NCBI GenBank assembly: GCA_029959085.1
Contig: JARWIR010000047.1
Span: 3,410,001-3,474,000, forward strand
Length of the DNA: 64,000 bases
Direction of reading: 5' to 3'
Source of the DNA: Nemophila menziesii
Taxonomy: Eukaryota; Streptophyta; Magnoliopsida; Boraginales; Hydrophyllaceae
How positions within the stretch are numbered: position 1 is the stretch's first letter; each line of letters opens with the position of its first letter. Shown one piece after another: positions 32,401 to 47,060 of the stretch. The position numbers were made by a program, and so were the translations under genes. The notes below the pieces were generated by a model. The model saw nothing but the letters and a program-made list of their open reading frames with translations, made no database searches and had not been told where the DNA came from.

Positions 32401-35316
32401 CAATGGTCTAAATGACTAACAATTGATATTCTTGAGCATATTGATAAACCCGATACTTTTGTATCAAATACTTCCTTTGAAGTATGAGTAGTGAATTTGT
32501 TAACAATGACGATGAATTTATTGTAATTTTTTTCTAAAATACGACCCACTTAAAAAATATCGATTTATGGGTCATTGATCATCAAAATAGTAAACATATA
32601 GAGTAAATATACTATTTATCCCTATAATATTACTCATTTGACAAATTACGCCATGTTTTCTAAAACGTGTCCATTCATCCATGTACAAAACTTTCAAGCT
32701 AAATTACACATATTAACATATTTTGTCTAATTTTTTAGTTAAGTTATTATTAAATTATTTATAATCATTATTAATTAATTTATATTATTATATTGACCCA
32801 TAAGTTTATCAAATTTAAAATTGATCTCCCTATTTTGCTAAAAATATTTAAATACATCAAATTAAAAAAAATTAATAAATATCCGCCATCCCCTTCGTCT
32901 TTTTCACACAACCCTATATTTCATAGTCAACCACTAAGAAAGTAAATTCAAAACATTTTTCTTCATAGTTTGATGATAAGGTTATGAAGGAAAAATAAAA
33001 GAATCTTGCTAGCACTATAGTGTCAAGAAAAGCTTCTACTCAATTGGACAAAACATGATCGGTTTAAGTTAAGTTTCATGAATAACCAAAATGTGACTTT
33101 CCATACTAAAAATAATGTATTTCATTTTTTGAAATGGTTCCATAAGACGATTATTTTTTCTATTATTCTTATTTTGTGATGGATTTTATATTAAGTGGGT
33201 TCATTCTTGAAGCAGTTAGTAATCCAATTTTACTTGTTGTTGTCGTTGTTGTTCGTTTTGCCATTGTTACAATTGTATTTACTTGTAATACCTGCTATGA
33301 AATATGAGTTATCACTAGTTTCATTACTTGGATTAAAGAGATGCAATAGAGTTAGAATCCATACTACATTATAATAATGTTAGATCCATGAAACCATAAT
33401 ATAAAGGCGTCAAAAAGCCTCAAATTAAGTATCTTTACGATTATTGGAGTGCAAAGTAATGTGCAAACGTTTACTCCATCATTTATTTCATAGAATAGAA
33501 AGTATGATCAAACTAGATTCTCTTAACTCTAAATTAAATTTACACATATGTTTCTTATGTCCTAAAAATCAAATCTTTGAGAATAACAATAATTCTATCA
33601 CGAAAATGATGATTTGGTGAAATTATTTGGGGGTTATTTGTATAGTGAGGAGTTCCACGAAGAAACATATCAAAATATATTTCAAATTTAGAATTCAAAG
33701 ATATACAAGTAATATACAGTGAAGTATAACTTGATTTGGCCTTATAACTTTAAAACCATCTTTTGAAATATTGTTTTTCATTAGAATATGGTTAATTTAT
33801 ACCATTCAGTGTACTATGCATATGGAGAAAATCATCTTGCGTAGTTTTCTTCACTTGTACATGCTCCACTCGCGTCAACAAATTGTAAGCTTCATTAACT
33901 AGTAATTAAAGATGGTTTTAATTTTAAAGAATATTTTGATGTTTAATGTTTAAAATAATTTTTAACATTTTTTATTTAAATTATTTTGTATCATTAATGA
34001 ATGTTTTGGGTAATGATAATGGTGATGATGGTGATGATAATAGTGGTGGATGTGTATGAAGAAGGTGGTCTGAAGATAGGTAAGGAGGAGGTTGCAAAAT
34101 CAATCAATGTAGGTTGGGATGTGTATGAAAAAATAAATTTATGGGTTAATTGATTCTTTCAAACTTGTGGGTTAAATTAATAATTTCCAATTATCTAAAT
34201 TAATTAAGAATAATTTATAGAGTCTTTGATCGGACCTACCAAAAGACAATAAACTTGCACATGATTTGTATAGTGATAAAGGGTCACACTTTAAAAAGTA
34301 GGGTGTCTTCTATCAAAAGGGTCATAGTAGAAAATATTTTGAGTGTATTTTCTATAAGATATATAAACTAAAGGTTTTTAGGCGTCCTCGTCGAGCACAA
34401 TGAAACTTCACCATAAAAACTCACTACGTGATCAACACACACATATATATAAGGATCAAACTATAAATATTTACAAATGTATAAAATGTTTCCACTATAT
34501 TATCGATAATGATACAAAATATACCATTTCATCGCTCTTATAAGCTCCCATGTTTGAGGGTCATTTATCACAAATTTACTTTTAACTCGAGTGCTACCGC
34601 AAATATATTCTAGTGGTCATTAATATTTGCTACATGGGTAGGACATTACCATCTCATAAAGACCCAAAAGATCTCAAAACGCTATATGTGCCCATGGATG
34701 ATGTTTATTATTCTATCAACAATCCAAACTAGTAAACATAACTGTATAACTTTTGTGTCATCCTTATTCATAATGCATTTTAGCAATTAATGTCGTAAAA
34801 TAGTGATCATCAACATCTAATTCAATATATTCAATTCTTGACTGGGGACACCAAAGGCCTACTAGTATCATTAATGACAACAACTCTACTATTTGTACTT
34901 TCAATCATATCTAAATAATCAGATTATCTAAGAATTTTTTAATTATTCGAGTTCATCATCCTTAAAAATCATATAATTATAAAATTAAAATGTTAAAACC
35001 TATATTTGATCTTTAAAAACCCTAGTCGTGGCCTAATATACCCATTTTAAAACATATAAACTATAGATTAGAAATGATTAATCATGGTAAAAACATCAAC
35101 AAAATTCAATCATTAGAGAGTCATAAATGCATATCATACTATTAGGTGAATGATTACTTTGAAGGCCATTTAACTAGAAGAACAAGATAAATTAGACACA
35201 CACATTTTGTGTTGTATCTAGATATAGAGATGAGAAAAGAATGAGGTACAAGATATAATATGGCATGTGCAAGAGAATAGATATTAGATTAATTCATATC
35301 TGAAACAAAGCTAAGT
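29455..35316 (+). repeat. 5.87-kb tandem unit, copy 1
   Basis: It starts at 'tttttgcaagttaaaaacac' and ends at 'aagctaagtggcc', where the next unit's 'aatatttttgcaag' begins. The first half derives from S DNA, with a gap relative to S copy 2 at about 29,880. The second half holds a remnant of block 1 of the CACTA gene (near 31,964-32,045), the MULE-like element and a final segment of about 330 bp. No intact gene. Confidence 0.9.
32602..34353. mobile_element. MULE-like element inside unit copy 1
   Basis: Same termini as copy 0 ('agtaaatatactattta' left, 'gagtgtattttct' right). A 'gataatggtgatgatggtga' patch sits in the interior. It is inherited by duplication of the unit, not by separate insertion, because its position in the unit is constant. 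Confidence 0.6.
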
Positions 35317-38300
35317 GGCCAATATTTTTGCAAGTTAAAAACACAAGATATGTGTCATATTAAGATTTGTATTAGACCATCCAATATTGGAAGGAATAAT
35401 TTTCCCTTGAACAACTAAAAGATGTAATTCCTCAAATGGTCATGAGTTATACAATTATTACAGGTTTGCTCCTCAAAATTGTTTGCTACAGGGTATTTAA
35501 CTTTGAAAAAGGGGCAGAGTCAAGATATTTTATTTGTGGATGGGAGGGATAATTAATGCTCTCGAACCATTTATATTTGAGGGGGAGTAGAACTCACAAT
35601 TTTATTATTTTGTTATGGCCTTGATATCTCTTATTATGGTTGCACAATTCTATTATATATTTAGCATAAAGTGTATATCTTGATTACTAAATTTTTAGGT
35701 AACTTATCATTATTTTTTAAATGTTTATTTATAAGAATAGTATGGTTATATCTGTAAGAATCACACAATGAATATTTACGAATATATGCACTGCAATGAT
35801 CATGTCCCTATTACCATTGATAGGTAGACTAACATGTTTCCACTACTTTATCGTAAATGTTATGAAATGTACCATTTTATCAGTATTATAGGTCCTATTG
35901 TTTGAGTGCCTTTTAAATAAATTTATTCTAACTTTAGTATTAGAGGGCCACCAGAAGCATCCTCCATGTGGTTTTAAACATTTACTATTTGTGCATGATA
36001 CTACTATCTCGAGAAGGCATGAAAGCTTTCTAAAACTAGTATGTGCTTATGAATGATGGTTTTTGCTCTACCACCAATCCAAACATGTAAACATAAGTGT
36101 ATAACTCGTGTCTCGCCCTTATTGAAAATGTGATTTAGCAATCGAGGTAATAAGACAACATTAGTAATCATAAACATCTAACTTTGACATAACATGTTAT
36201 ATATAACAAGTATCATTAATGACATATGTACTTTGAAGCATGTTCTAATAATGTAGCGAGTTTATCAATTTGAAAAACCATCTAATTTTAAAATTAAAGT
36301 GTTTAAATTATTTCAAGCACTAGTAATTTACTAAAATTTTCAAATTCTTCACATACCTATTAATAGTTTATTATAGATAATAAACAAATTATGGAAATAA
36401 AGGATTCAAAATCCTAATAACCAAAGTTAAAAAAACAACTAAATCACATTTCACTAGTATCACATATTTTCTAAAGATACATTAATACAAATAATAGAAA
36501 CGAGTAGCACCTTATCGTATAAAGAATAAATAATAAACCAAAATTAACCATATATTATATGTTAATTTTAAAAAAAGAATAACTCAAAATTTATTCAATT
36601 AACCAAAAGGTAAAAAAATAAATTATTTATGGGATATCGTAATCTAAATCTGTATATATTATATCGTCTTTGTAACATAATATAAAGCCGCTACCCCTCC
36701 CTTCCTAATATCGAACACTAGCCCCCACCCTTTATCATCTATACTTAACACATTACACAAAATTTTCTATGTAGTATCATCATTTTGTATTGATTAATCT
36801 AATGTGCCACTTCTTAAATGTGCTTCTTTTTTCCTTCCTTCTTCGATCTTCTCATCTTTAAGTATCTTTCGTTGAATATTCCATTTCAATTGATGATTCT
36901 TTGATAAGTCGATATTAATTATTAATTTTATTTTATTATCTTGTCAATGAATTATTGCTTATCATTTATAATGGATATACTCACTTTTTTTACTTTAGAT
37001 ATTTTTAATTTCTAGGAAAATAAGTATCATTGTTATTTTTAAATTTAATTAATTTTGTTTTGTTATTATTTAATATATTTTCTTCTAACTTTTATTAGGT
37101 GTATATTAATTTGAAAAACACTTTTCTTGAACTTGATTGGAAACATTTTATTTTTATATATTGGAATTATTTATATTGAAAATTTAAGTTGGATATTGGT
37201 CATTATCAATCGAATTATAGTCCTGGTTATCCGTTATCAGGGGTGTTTTAGAAATTTTATTTAGCAAGGGTTCTAACATTACAAAATCTTGGTAAGGAAA
37301 ATTCCCTGTGTAGTTCATGAACTATATCCGTTTAGTTATGGCCTTGATATCTCTTCTTATGTGGGCATACTTCTCTTAATGTGATATGACTTATGTGAGA
37401 ACGAAGCTGAAGTTTTTTGTTGGAACATTGCTGATATGATCTATGGGTGGTTGTTCAGATTAAGTGGGGGTACTTTTGTGAAATTTAAGATGTTGGAAGG
37501 TCTTATATACATTAAATATTTTGGATTCATGATACCATGTTTCTATGCTCTATATTTTATATATGGTCTTTAGTTGTTCCAGTTTATCTGGTTATCTGGT
37601 TATCTTAAACTAGTCTCATATTCATTAACACAAAAAAAAAACACCCTAAATCTAGTATCTACAATTCCAAACTATAATACATCAAATAGAAACTAAGGCT
37701 ATAGTGTAAAACCAGAAAGCTAGAAATGAAAAGTCAACATTCTAATGAAACCCCCACTTATCATAATCCATCAAGTTTAATAACCAGACAGAAATTGAGC
37801 AAGATAACATTTATTTAAGAAGTGTGCTTTGAGACTATCTTAATGGTATTTTGAATGGTTCTACTTCTAAGTAACGATAGACTTCAACTATTCCTAAAAG
37901 GTCCTCTCATATCATCTTTGTCATGTTGGGCTTTGAACACAGAATATCACCAATTGGGTTGTCCATAGATCTCTTATATTAAATTTCTCGTAAATAATAA
38001 AGTTTGTTTTGTTAAATATTTGAATCATTACTTCCTTTTTTTATCAAGTTCACTTTTTTTATATTTGTAAAGAAAAATGTGCTTAAAGTGTAATATTTAT
38101 AGTAGACAGAGACATGCACAAAAGTTTTATTATATTATTGGGTTGTTTATGAAAATTTTTTAGTATATTATTCTCAATCCTAAATTTATTATCACGACAA
38201 CTAACATGTGATTTTGGGCGAGACAAGCTAGCCCACCCGATAGTATCATTCTATTGGAGGGACACAATGGTCTAAATGACTAACAATCTATATTCTTGAG

Positions 38301-41181
38301 CATATTGATAAACCCGATACTTTTGTATCAAATACTTCCTCTGAAATATGAGTAGTGAATTTGTTAACAATGACGATGAATTTATTGTAATTTTTTTCCA
38401 AAATACGACCCACTTAAAAAATATCGTTTTTGGGTCATTGATCATCAAAATAGTAAACATATAGAGTAAATATACTATTTACCCCTATAATATTACTCAT
38501 TTGACATATTACGCTATGTTTTCTAAAACTTGTCCATTCATCCATGTACAAAACTTTCAAGCTAAATTACACATATTAACATATTTTGTCTAATTTTTTA
38601 GTTAAGTTATTATTAAATTATTTATAATCATTATTAATTAATTTATATTATTATATTGACCCATAAGTTTATCAAATTTAAAATTGATCTCCCTATTTTG
38701 CTAAAAATATTTAAATACATCAAATTAAAAAAGAAGTTAATAAATATCCGCAATCCCCTTCGTTATTTTCACACAACCTTATATTTCATAGTCAACCACA
38801 AAGAAAGTAAATTCAAAACATTTTTCTTCATAGTTTGATGATAAGGTTATGAAGGAAAAATAAAAGAATCTTGCTAGCACTATAGTGTCAAGAAAAGCTT
38901 CTACTCAATTGGACAAAACATGATCGGTTTAAGTTAAGTTTCATGAATAACCAAAATGTGACTTTCCATACTAAAAATAATGTATTTCATTTTTTGAAAT
39001 GGTTCCATAAGACGATTATTTTTTCTATTATTCTTATTTTGTGATGGATTTTATATTAAGTGGGTTCATTCTTGAAGCAGTTAGTAATCCAATTTTACTT
39101 GTTGTTGTCGTTGTTGTTCGTTTTGCCATTGTTACAATTGTATTTACTTGTAATACCTGCTATGAAATATGAGTTATCACTAGTTTCATTACTTGGATTA
39201 AAGAGATGCAATAGAGTTAGAATCCATACTACATTATAATAATGTTAGATCCATGAAACCATAATATAAAGGCGTCAAAAAGCCTCAAATTAAGTATCTT
39301 TACGATTATTGGAGTGCAAAGTAATGTGCAAACGTTTACTCCATCATTTATTTCATAGAATAGAAAGTATGATCAAACTAGATTCTCTTAACTCTAAATT
39401 AAATTTACACATATGTTTCTTATGTCCTAAAAATCAAATCTTTGAGAATAACAATAATTCTATCACGAAAATGATGATTTGGTGAAATTATTTGGGGGTT
39501 ATTTGTATAGTGAGGAGTTCCACGAAGAAACATATCAAAATATATTTCAAATTTAGAATTCAAAGATATACAAGTAATATACAGTGAAGTATAACTTGAT
39601 TTGGCCTTATAAATTTAAAACCATCTTTTGAAATATTGTTTTTCATTAGAATATGGTTAATTTATACCATTCAGTGTACTATGCATATGGAGAAAATCAT
39701 CTTGCGTAGTTTTCTTCACTTGTACATGCTCCACTCGCGTCAACAAATTGTAAGCTTCATTAACTAGTAATTAAAGATGGTTTTAATTTTAAAGAATATT
39801 TTGATGTTTAATGTTTAAAATAATTTTTAACATTTTTTATTTAAATTATTTTGTATCATTAATGAATGTTTTGGGTAATGATAATGGTGATGATGGTGAT
39901 GATAATAGTGGTGGATGTGTATGAAGAAGGTGGTCTGAAGATAGGTAAGGAGGAGGTTGCAAAATCAATCAATGTAGGTTGGGATGTGTATGAAAAAATA
40001 AATTTATGGGTTAATTGATTCTTTCAAACTTGTGGGTTAAATTAATAATTTCCAATTATCTAAATTAATTAAGAATAATTTATAGAGTCTTTGATCGGAC
40101 CTACCAAAAGACAATAAACTTGCACATGATTTGTATAGTGATAAAGGGTCACACTTTAAAAAGTAGGGTGTCTTCTATCAAAAGGGTCATAGTAGAAAAT
40201 ATTTTGAGTGTATTTTCTATAAGATATATAAACTAAAGGTTTTTAGGCGTCCTCGTCGAGCACAATGAAACTTCACCATAAAAACTCACTACGTGATCAA
40301 CACACACATATATATAAGGATCAAACTATAAATATTTACAAATGTATAAAATGTTTCCACTATATTATCGATAATGATACAAAATATACCATTTCATCGC
40401 TCTTATAAGCTCCCATGTTTGAGGGTCATTTATCACAAATTTACTTTTAACTCGAGTGCTACCGCAAATATATTCTAGTGGTCATTAATATTTGCTACAT
40501 GGGTAGGACATTACCATCTCATAAAGACCCAAAAGATCTCAAAACGCTATATGTGCCCATGGATGATGTTTATTATTCTATCAACAATCCAAACTAGTAA
40601 ACATAACTGTATAACTTTTGTGTCATCCTTATTCATAATGCATTTTAGCAATTAATGTCGTAAAATAGTGATCATCAACATCTAATTCAATATATTCAAT
40701 TCTTGACTGGGGACACCAAAGGCCTACTAGTATCATTAATGACAACAACTCTACTATTTGTACTTTCAATCATATCTAAATAATCAGATTATCTAAGAAT
40801 TTTTTAATTATTCGAGTTCATCATCCTTAAAAATCATATAATTATAAAATTAAAATGTTAAAACCTATATTTGATCTTTAAAAACCCTAGTCGTGGCCTA
40901 ATATACCCATTTTAAAACATATAAACTATAGATTAGAAATGATTAATCATGGTAAAAACATCAACAAAATTCAATCATTAGAGAGTCATAAATGCATATC
41001 ATACTATTAGGTGAATGATTACTTTGAAGGCCATTTAACTAGAAGAACAAGATAAATTAGACACACACATTTTGTGTTGTATCTAGATATAGAGATGAGA
41101 AAAGAATGAGGTACAAGATATAATATGGCATGTGCAAGAGAATAGATATTAGATTAATTCATATCTGAAACAAAGCTAAGT
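35317..41181 (+). repeat. 5.87-kb tandem unit, copy 2
   Basis: 5,865 bp, direct repeat. Its first half is nearly identical to copy 3 and its second half nearly identical to copy 1, so its history changes in the middle of the unit. It shares with copy 1 the short form 'aaacctatatttgatc' near 34,995 and 40,860. No intact gene. Confidence 0.95.
38465..40218. mobile_element. MULE-like element inside unit copy 2
   Basis: Same ends and same place in the unit as in copy 1. The left end (to about 38,800) shares diagnostic variants with copy 3; the remainder shares them with copy 1. Confidence 0.6.
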
Positions 41182-44100
41182 GGCCAATATTTTTGCAAGT
41201 TAAAAACACAAGATATGTGTCATATTAAGATTTGTATTAGACCATCCAATATTGGAAGGAATAATTTTCCCTTGAACAACTAAAAGATGTAATTCCTCAA
41301 ATGGTCATGAGTTATACAATTATTACAGGTTTGCTCCTCAAAATTGTTTGCTACAGGGTATTTAACTTTGAAAAAGGGGCAGAGTCAAGATATTTTATTT
41401 GTGGATGGGAGGGATAATTAATGCTCTCGAACCATTTATATTTGAGGGGGAGTAGAACTCACAATTTTATTATTTTGTTATGGCCTTGATATCTCTTATT
41501 ATGGTTGCACAATTCTATTATATATTTAGCATAAAGTGTATATCTTGATTACTAAATTTTTAGGTAACTTATCATTATTTTTTAAATGTTTATTTATAAG
41601 AATAGTATGGTTATATCTGTAAGAATCACACAATGAATATTTACGAATATATGCACTGCAATGATCATGTCCCTATTACCATTGATAGGTAGACTAACAT
41701 GTTTCCACTACTTTATCGTAAATGTTATGAAATGTACCATTTTATCAGTATTATAGGTCCTATTGTTTGAGTGCCTTTTAAATAAATTTATTCTAACTTT
41801 AGTATTAGAGGGCCACCAGAAGCATCCTCCATGTGGTTTTAAACATTTACTATTTGTGCATGATACTACTATCTCGAGAAGGCATGAAAGCTTTCTAAAA
41901 CTAGTATGTGCTTATGAATGATGGTTTTTGCTCTACCACCAATCCAAACATGTAAACATAAGTGTATAACTCGTGTCTCGCCCTTATTGAAAATGTGATT
42001 TAGCAATCGAGGTAATAAGACAACATTAGTAATCATAAACATCTAACTTTGACATAACATGTTATATATAACAAGTATCATTAATGACATATGTACTTTG
42101 AAGCATGTTCTAATAATGTAGCGAGTTTATCAATTTGAAAAACCATCTAATTTTAAAATTAAAGTGTTTAAATTATTTCAAGCACTAGTAATTTACTAAA
42201 ATTTTCAAATTCTTCACATACCTATTAATAGTTTATTATAGATAATAAACAAATTATGGAAATAAAGGATTCAAAATCCTAATAACCAAAGTTAAAAAAA
42301 CAACTAAATCACATTTCACTAGTATCACATATTTTCTAAAGATACATTAATACAAATAATAGAAACGAGTAGCACCTTATCGTATAAAGAATAAATAATA
42401 AACCAAAATTAACCATATATTATATGTTAATTTTAAAAAAAGAATAACTCAAAATTTATTCAATTAACCAAAAGGTAAAAAAATAAATTATTTATGGGAT
42501 ATCGTAATCTAAATCTGTATATATTATATCGTCTTTGTAACATAATATAAAGCCGCTACCCCTCCCTTCCTAATATCGAACACTAGCCCCCACCCTTTAT
42601 CATCTATACTTAACACATTACACAAAATTTTCTATGTAGTATCATCATTTTGTATTGATTAATCTAATGTGCCACTTCTTAAATGTGCTTCTTTTTTCCT
42701 TCCTTCTTCGATCTTCTCATCTTTAAGTATCTTTCGTTGAATATTCCATTTCAATTGATGATTCTTTGATAAGTCGATATTAATTATTAATTTTATTTTA
42801 TTATCTTGTCAATGAATTATTGCTTATCATTTATAATGGATATACTCACTTTTTTTACTTTAGATATTTTTAATTTCTAGGAAAATAAGTATCATTGTTA
42901 TTTTTAAATTTAATTAATTTTGTTTTGTTATTATTTAATATATTTTCTTCTAACTTTTATTAGGTGTATATTAATTTGAAAAACACTTTTCTTGAACTTG
43001 ATTGGAAACATTTTATTTTTATATATTGGAATTATTTATATTGAAAATTTAAGTTGGATATTGGTCATTATAAATCGAATTATAGTCCTGGTTATCCGTT
43101 ATCAGGGGTGTTTTAGAAATTTTATTTAGCAAGGGTTCTAACATTACAAAATCTTGGTAAGGAAAATTCCCTGTGTAGTTCATGAACTATATCCGTTTAG
43201 TTATGGCCTTGATATCTCTTCTTATGTGGGCATACTTCTCTTAATGTGATATGACTTATGTGAGAACGAAGCTGAAGTTTTTTGTTGGAACATTGCTGAT
43301 ATGATCTATGGGTGGTTGTTCAGATTAAGTGGGGGTACTTTTGTGAAATTTAAGATGTTGGAAGGTCTTATATACATTAAATATTTTGGATTCATGATAC
43401 CATGTTTCTATGCTCTATATTTTATATATGGTCTTTAGTTGTTCCAGTTTATCTGGTTATCTGGTTATCTTAAACTAGTCTCATATTCATTAACACAAAA
43501 AAAAAACACCCTAAATCTAGTATCTACAATTCCAAACTATAATACATCAAATAGAAACTAAGGCTATAGTGTAAAACCAGAAAGCTAGAAATGAAAAGTC
43601 AACATTCTAATGAAACCCCCACTTATCATAATCCATCAAGTTTAATAACCAGACAGAAATTGAGCAAGATAACATTTATTTAAGAAGTGTGCTTTGAGAC
43701 TATCTTAATGGTATTTTGAATGGTTCTACTTCTAAGTAACGATAGACTTCAACTATTCCTAAAAGGTCCTCTCATATCATCTTTGTCATGTTGGGCTTTG
43801 AACACAGAATATCACCAATTGGGTTGTCCATAGATCTCTTATATTAAATTTCTCGTAAATAATAAAGTTTGTTTTGTTAAATATTTGAATCATTACTTCC
43901 TTTTTTTATCAAGTTCACTTTTTTTATATTTGTAAAGAAAAATGTGCTTAAAGTGTAATATTTATAGTAGACAGAGACATGCACAAAAGTTTTATTATAT
44001 TATTGGGTTGTTTATGAAAATTTTTTAGTATATTATTCTCAATCCTAAATTTATTATCACGACAACTAACATGTGATTTTGGGCGAGACAAGCTAGCCCA

Positions 44101-47060
44101 CCCGATAGTATCATTCTATTGGAGGGACACAATGGTCTAAATGACTAACAATCTATATTCTTGAGCATATTGATAAACCCGATACTTTTGTATCAAATAC
44201 TTCCTCTGAAATATGAGTAGTGAATTTGTTAACAATGACGATGAATTTATTGTAATTTTTTTCCAAAATACGACCCACTTAAAAAATATCGTTTTTGGGT
44301 CATTGATCATCAAAATAGTAAACATATAGAGTAAATATACTATTTACCCCTATAATATTACTCATTTGACATATTACGCTATGTTTTCTAAAACTTGTCC
44401 ATTCATCCATGTACAAAACTTTCAAGCTAAATTACACATATTAACATATTTTGTCTAATTTTTTAGTTAAGTTATTATTAAATTATTTATAATCATTATT
44501 AATTAATTTATATTATTATATTGACCCATAAGTTTATCAAATTTAAAATTGATCTCCCTATTTTGCTAAAAATATTTAAATACATCAAATTAAAAAAGAA
44601 GTTAATAAATATCCGCAATCCCCTTCGTTATTTTCACACAACCTTATATTTCATAGTCAACCACAAAGAAAGTAAATTCAAAACATTTTTCTTCATAGTT
44701 TGATGATAAGGTTATGAAGGAAAAATAAAAGAATCTTGCTAGCACTATAGTGTCAAGAAAAGCTTTTACTCAATTGGACGAAACATGATCGGTTTAAGTT
44801 AAGTTTCATGAATAACCAAAATGTGACTTTCCATACTAAAAATAATGTATTTCATTTTTTGAAATGGTTCCATAAAACGATTATCTTTTATATTATTCTT
44901 ATTTTGTGATGGATTTTATATTAAGTGGGTTCATTCTTGAAGCAATTAGTAATCCAATTTTACTTGTTGTTGTCGTTGTTGTTCGTTTTTCCATTGTTAC
45001 AGTTGTATTTACTTGTAATACCTGCTATGAAAAATGAGTTATCACTAGTTTCATTACTTGGATTAAAGAGATGCAATAGAGTTAGAATCCATACTACATT
45101 ATAATAATGTTAGATCCATGAAACCATAATCTAAAGGCGTCAAAAAGCCTCAAATTAAGTATCTTTACGATTATTGGAGTGTACAGTAATGTGCAAACAT
45201 TTACTCCATCATTTATATCATAGAATAGAAAGTATGATCAAACTAGATTCTCTTAACTCTAAATTAAATTTACACATATATTTCTTATGTCCTAAAAATC
45301 AAATCTTTGAGAGTAACAATAATTCTATCACGAAAATGATGATTTGATGAAATTATTTGGGGGTTATTTGTATAGTGAGGAGTTCCACGAAGAAACATAT
45401 CAAAAGATATTTCAAATTTAGAATTCAAAGATATACAAGTAATATACAGTGAAGTATAACTTGATTTGGCCTTATAAATTTAAAACCATCTTTTGAAATA
45501 TTGTTTTTCATTAGAATATGGTTAATTTATACCATTCAGTGTACTATGCATATGGAGAAAATCATCTTGCGTAGTTTTCTTCACTTGTACATGCTCCACT
45601 CGCGTCAACAAATTGTAAGCTTCATTAACTAGTAATTAAATATGGTTTTAATTTTAAAGAATATTTTGAGGTTTTATGTTTAAAATAATTTTTAACATTT
45701 TTGATTTAAATTATTTTGTATCATTAATGAATGTTTTGGGTAATGATAATGGTGATGATGGTGATGATAATAGTAGTGGATGTGTATGAAGAAGGTGGTC
45801 TGAAGATAGGTAAGGAGGAGGTTGCAAAATCAATCAATGTAGGTTGGGATGTGTATGAAAAAATAAATTTATGGGTTAATTGATTCTTTCAAACTTGTGG
45901 GTTAAATTAATAATTTCCAATTATCTAAATTAATTAAGAATAATTTAACAGAGTCTTTGATCGGACCTACCAAAAGACAATAAACTTGCACATGATTTGT
46001 ATAGTGATAAAGGGTCACACTTTAAAAAGTAGGGTGTCTTCAATCAAAAGGGTCATAGTAGAAAATATTTTGAGTGTATTTACTATAAGATATATAAAAC
46101 TAAAGGCTTTTAGGCATCCTCGTCGAGCACAATGAAACTTCACCATAAAAACTCACTACGTGATCAACACACACATATATATACGGATCAAACTATAAAT
46201 ATTTACAAATGTATAAAATGTTTCCACTATATTATCGATAATGATAAAAAATATACCATTTCATCGCTCTTATAAGCTCCCATGTTTGAGGGTCATTTAT
46301 CAGAAATTTACTTTTAACTCGAGTGCTACCGCAAGTATATTCTAGTGGTCATTAATATTTGCTACTTGGGTAGGACATTACCATCTCATAAAGACCCAAA
46401 AGATCTCAAAACGCTATATGTGTCCATGGATGATGTTTATTATTCTATCAACAATCCAAACTAGTAAACATAACTGTATAACTTTTGTGTCATCCTTATT
46501 CATAATGCATTTTAGCAATTAATGTCGTAAAATAGTGATCATCAACATCTAATTCAATATATTCAATTCTTGACTGGGGACACCAAAGGCCTACTAGTAT
46601 CATTAATGACAACAACTCTACTATTTGTACTTTCAATCATATCTCAATAATCAGATTATCTAAGAATTTTTTAATTATTCGAGTTCATCATCCTTAAAAA
46701 TCATATAATTATAAAATTAAAATGTTAAAATCGTACCTGGAAAATATATTTGATCTTTAAAAACCCTAGTCGTGGCCTAATATACCCATTTTAAAACATA
46801 TAAACTATAGATTAGAAATGATTAATCATGGTAAAAACATCAACAAAATTCAAACATTAGAGAGTCATAAATGCATATCATACTATTAGGTGAATGATTA
46901 CTTTGAAGGTCATTTAACTAGAAGAACAAGATAAATTAGACACACACATTTTGTGTTGTATCTAGATATAGAGATGAGATAAGAATGAGGTACAAGATAT
47001 AATATGGCATGTGCAAGAGAATAGATATTAGATTAATTCATATCTGAAACAAAGCTAAGT
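41182..47060 (+). repeat. 5.87-kb tandem unit, copy 3
   Basis: 5,879 bp. From its start to about 44,750 it is nearly identical to copy 2. After that it follows copy 4-like variants, such as 'gcttttactcaattggacg' at 44,763 and the longer 'cgtacctggaaaatatattt' at 46,732. No intact gene. Confidence 0.95.
44330..46084. mobile_element. MULE-like element inside unit copy 3
   Basis: Right end 'gagtgtatttact' followed by 'ataagatata'. This is the best-kept right flank for the inferred 9-bp target duplication. Confidence 0.6.

Noticed and set aside
38272..38838. Small open frames conserved exactly at 38,272-38,460 / 44,137-44,325 and 38,656-38,838 / 44,521-44,703
   Set aside because: They are identical only because the two blocks are a very recent duplication. 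In copies 1 and 4 the same frames are altered or broken, and composition is low-complexity A+T. The first also crosses the MULE-like left end region.
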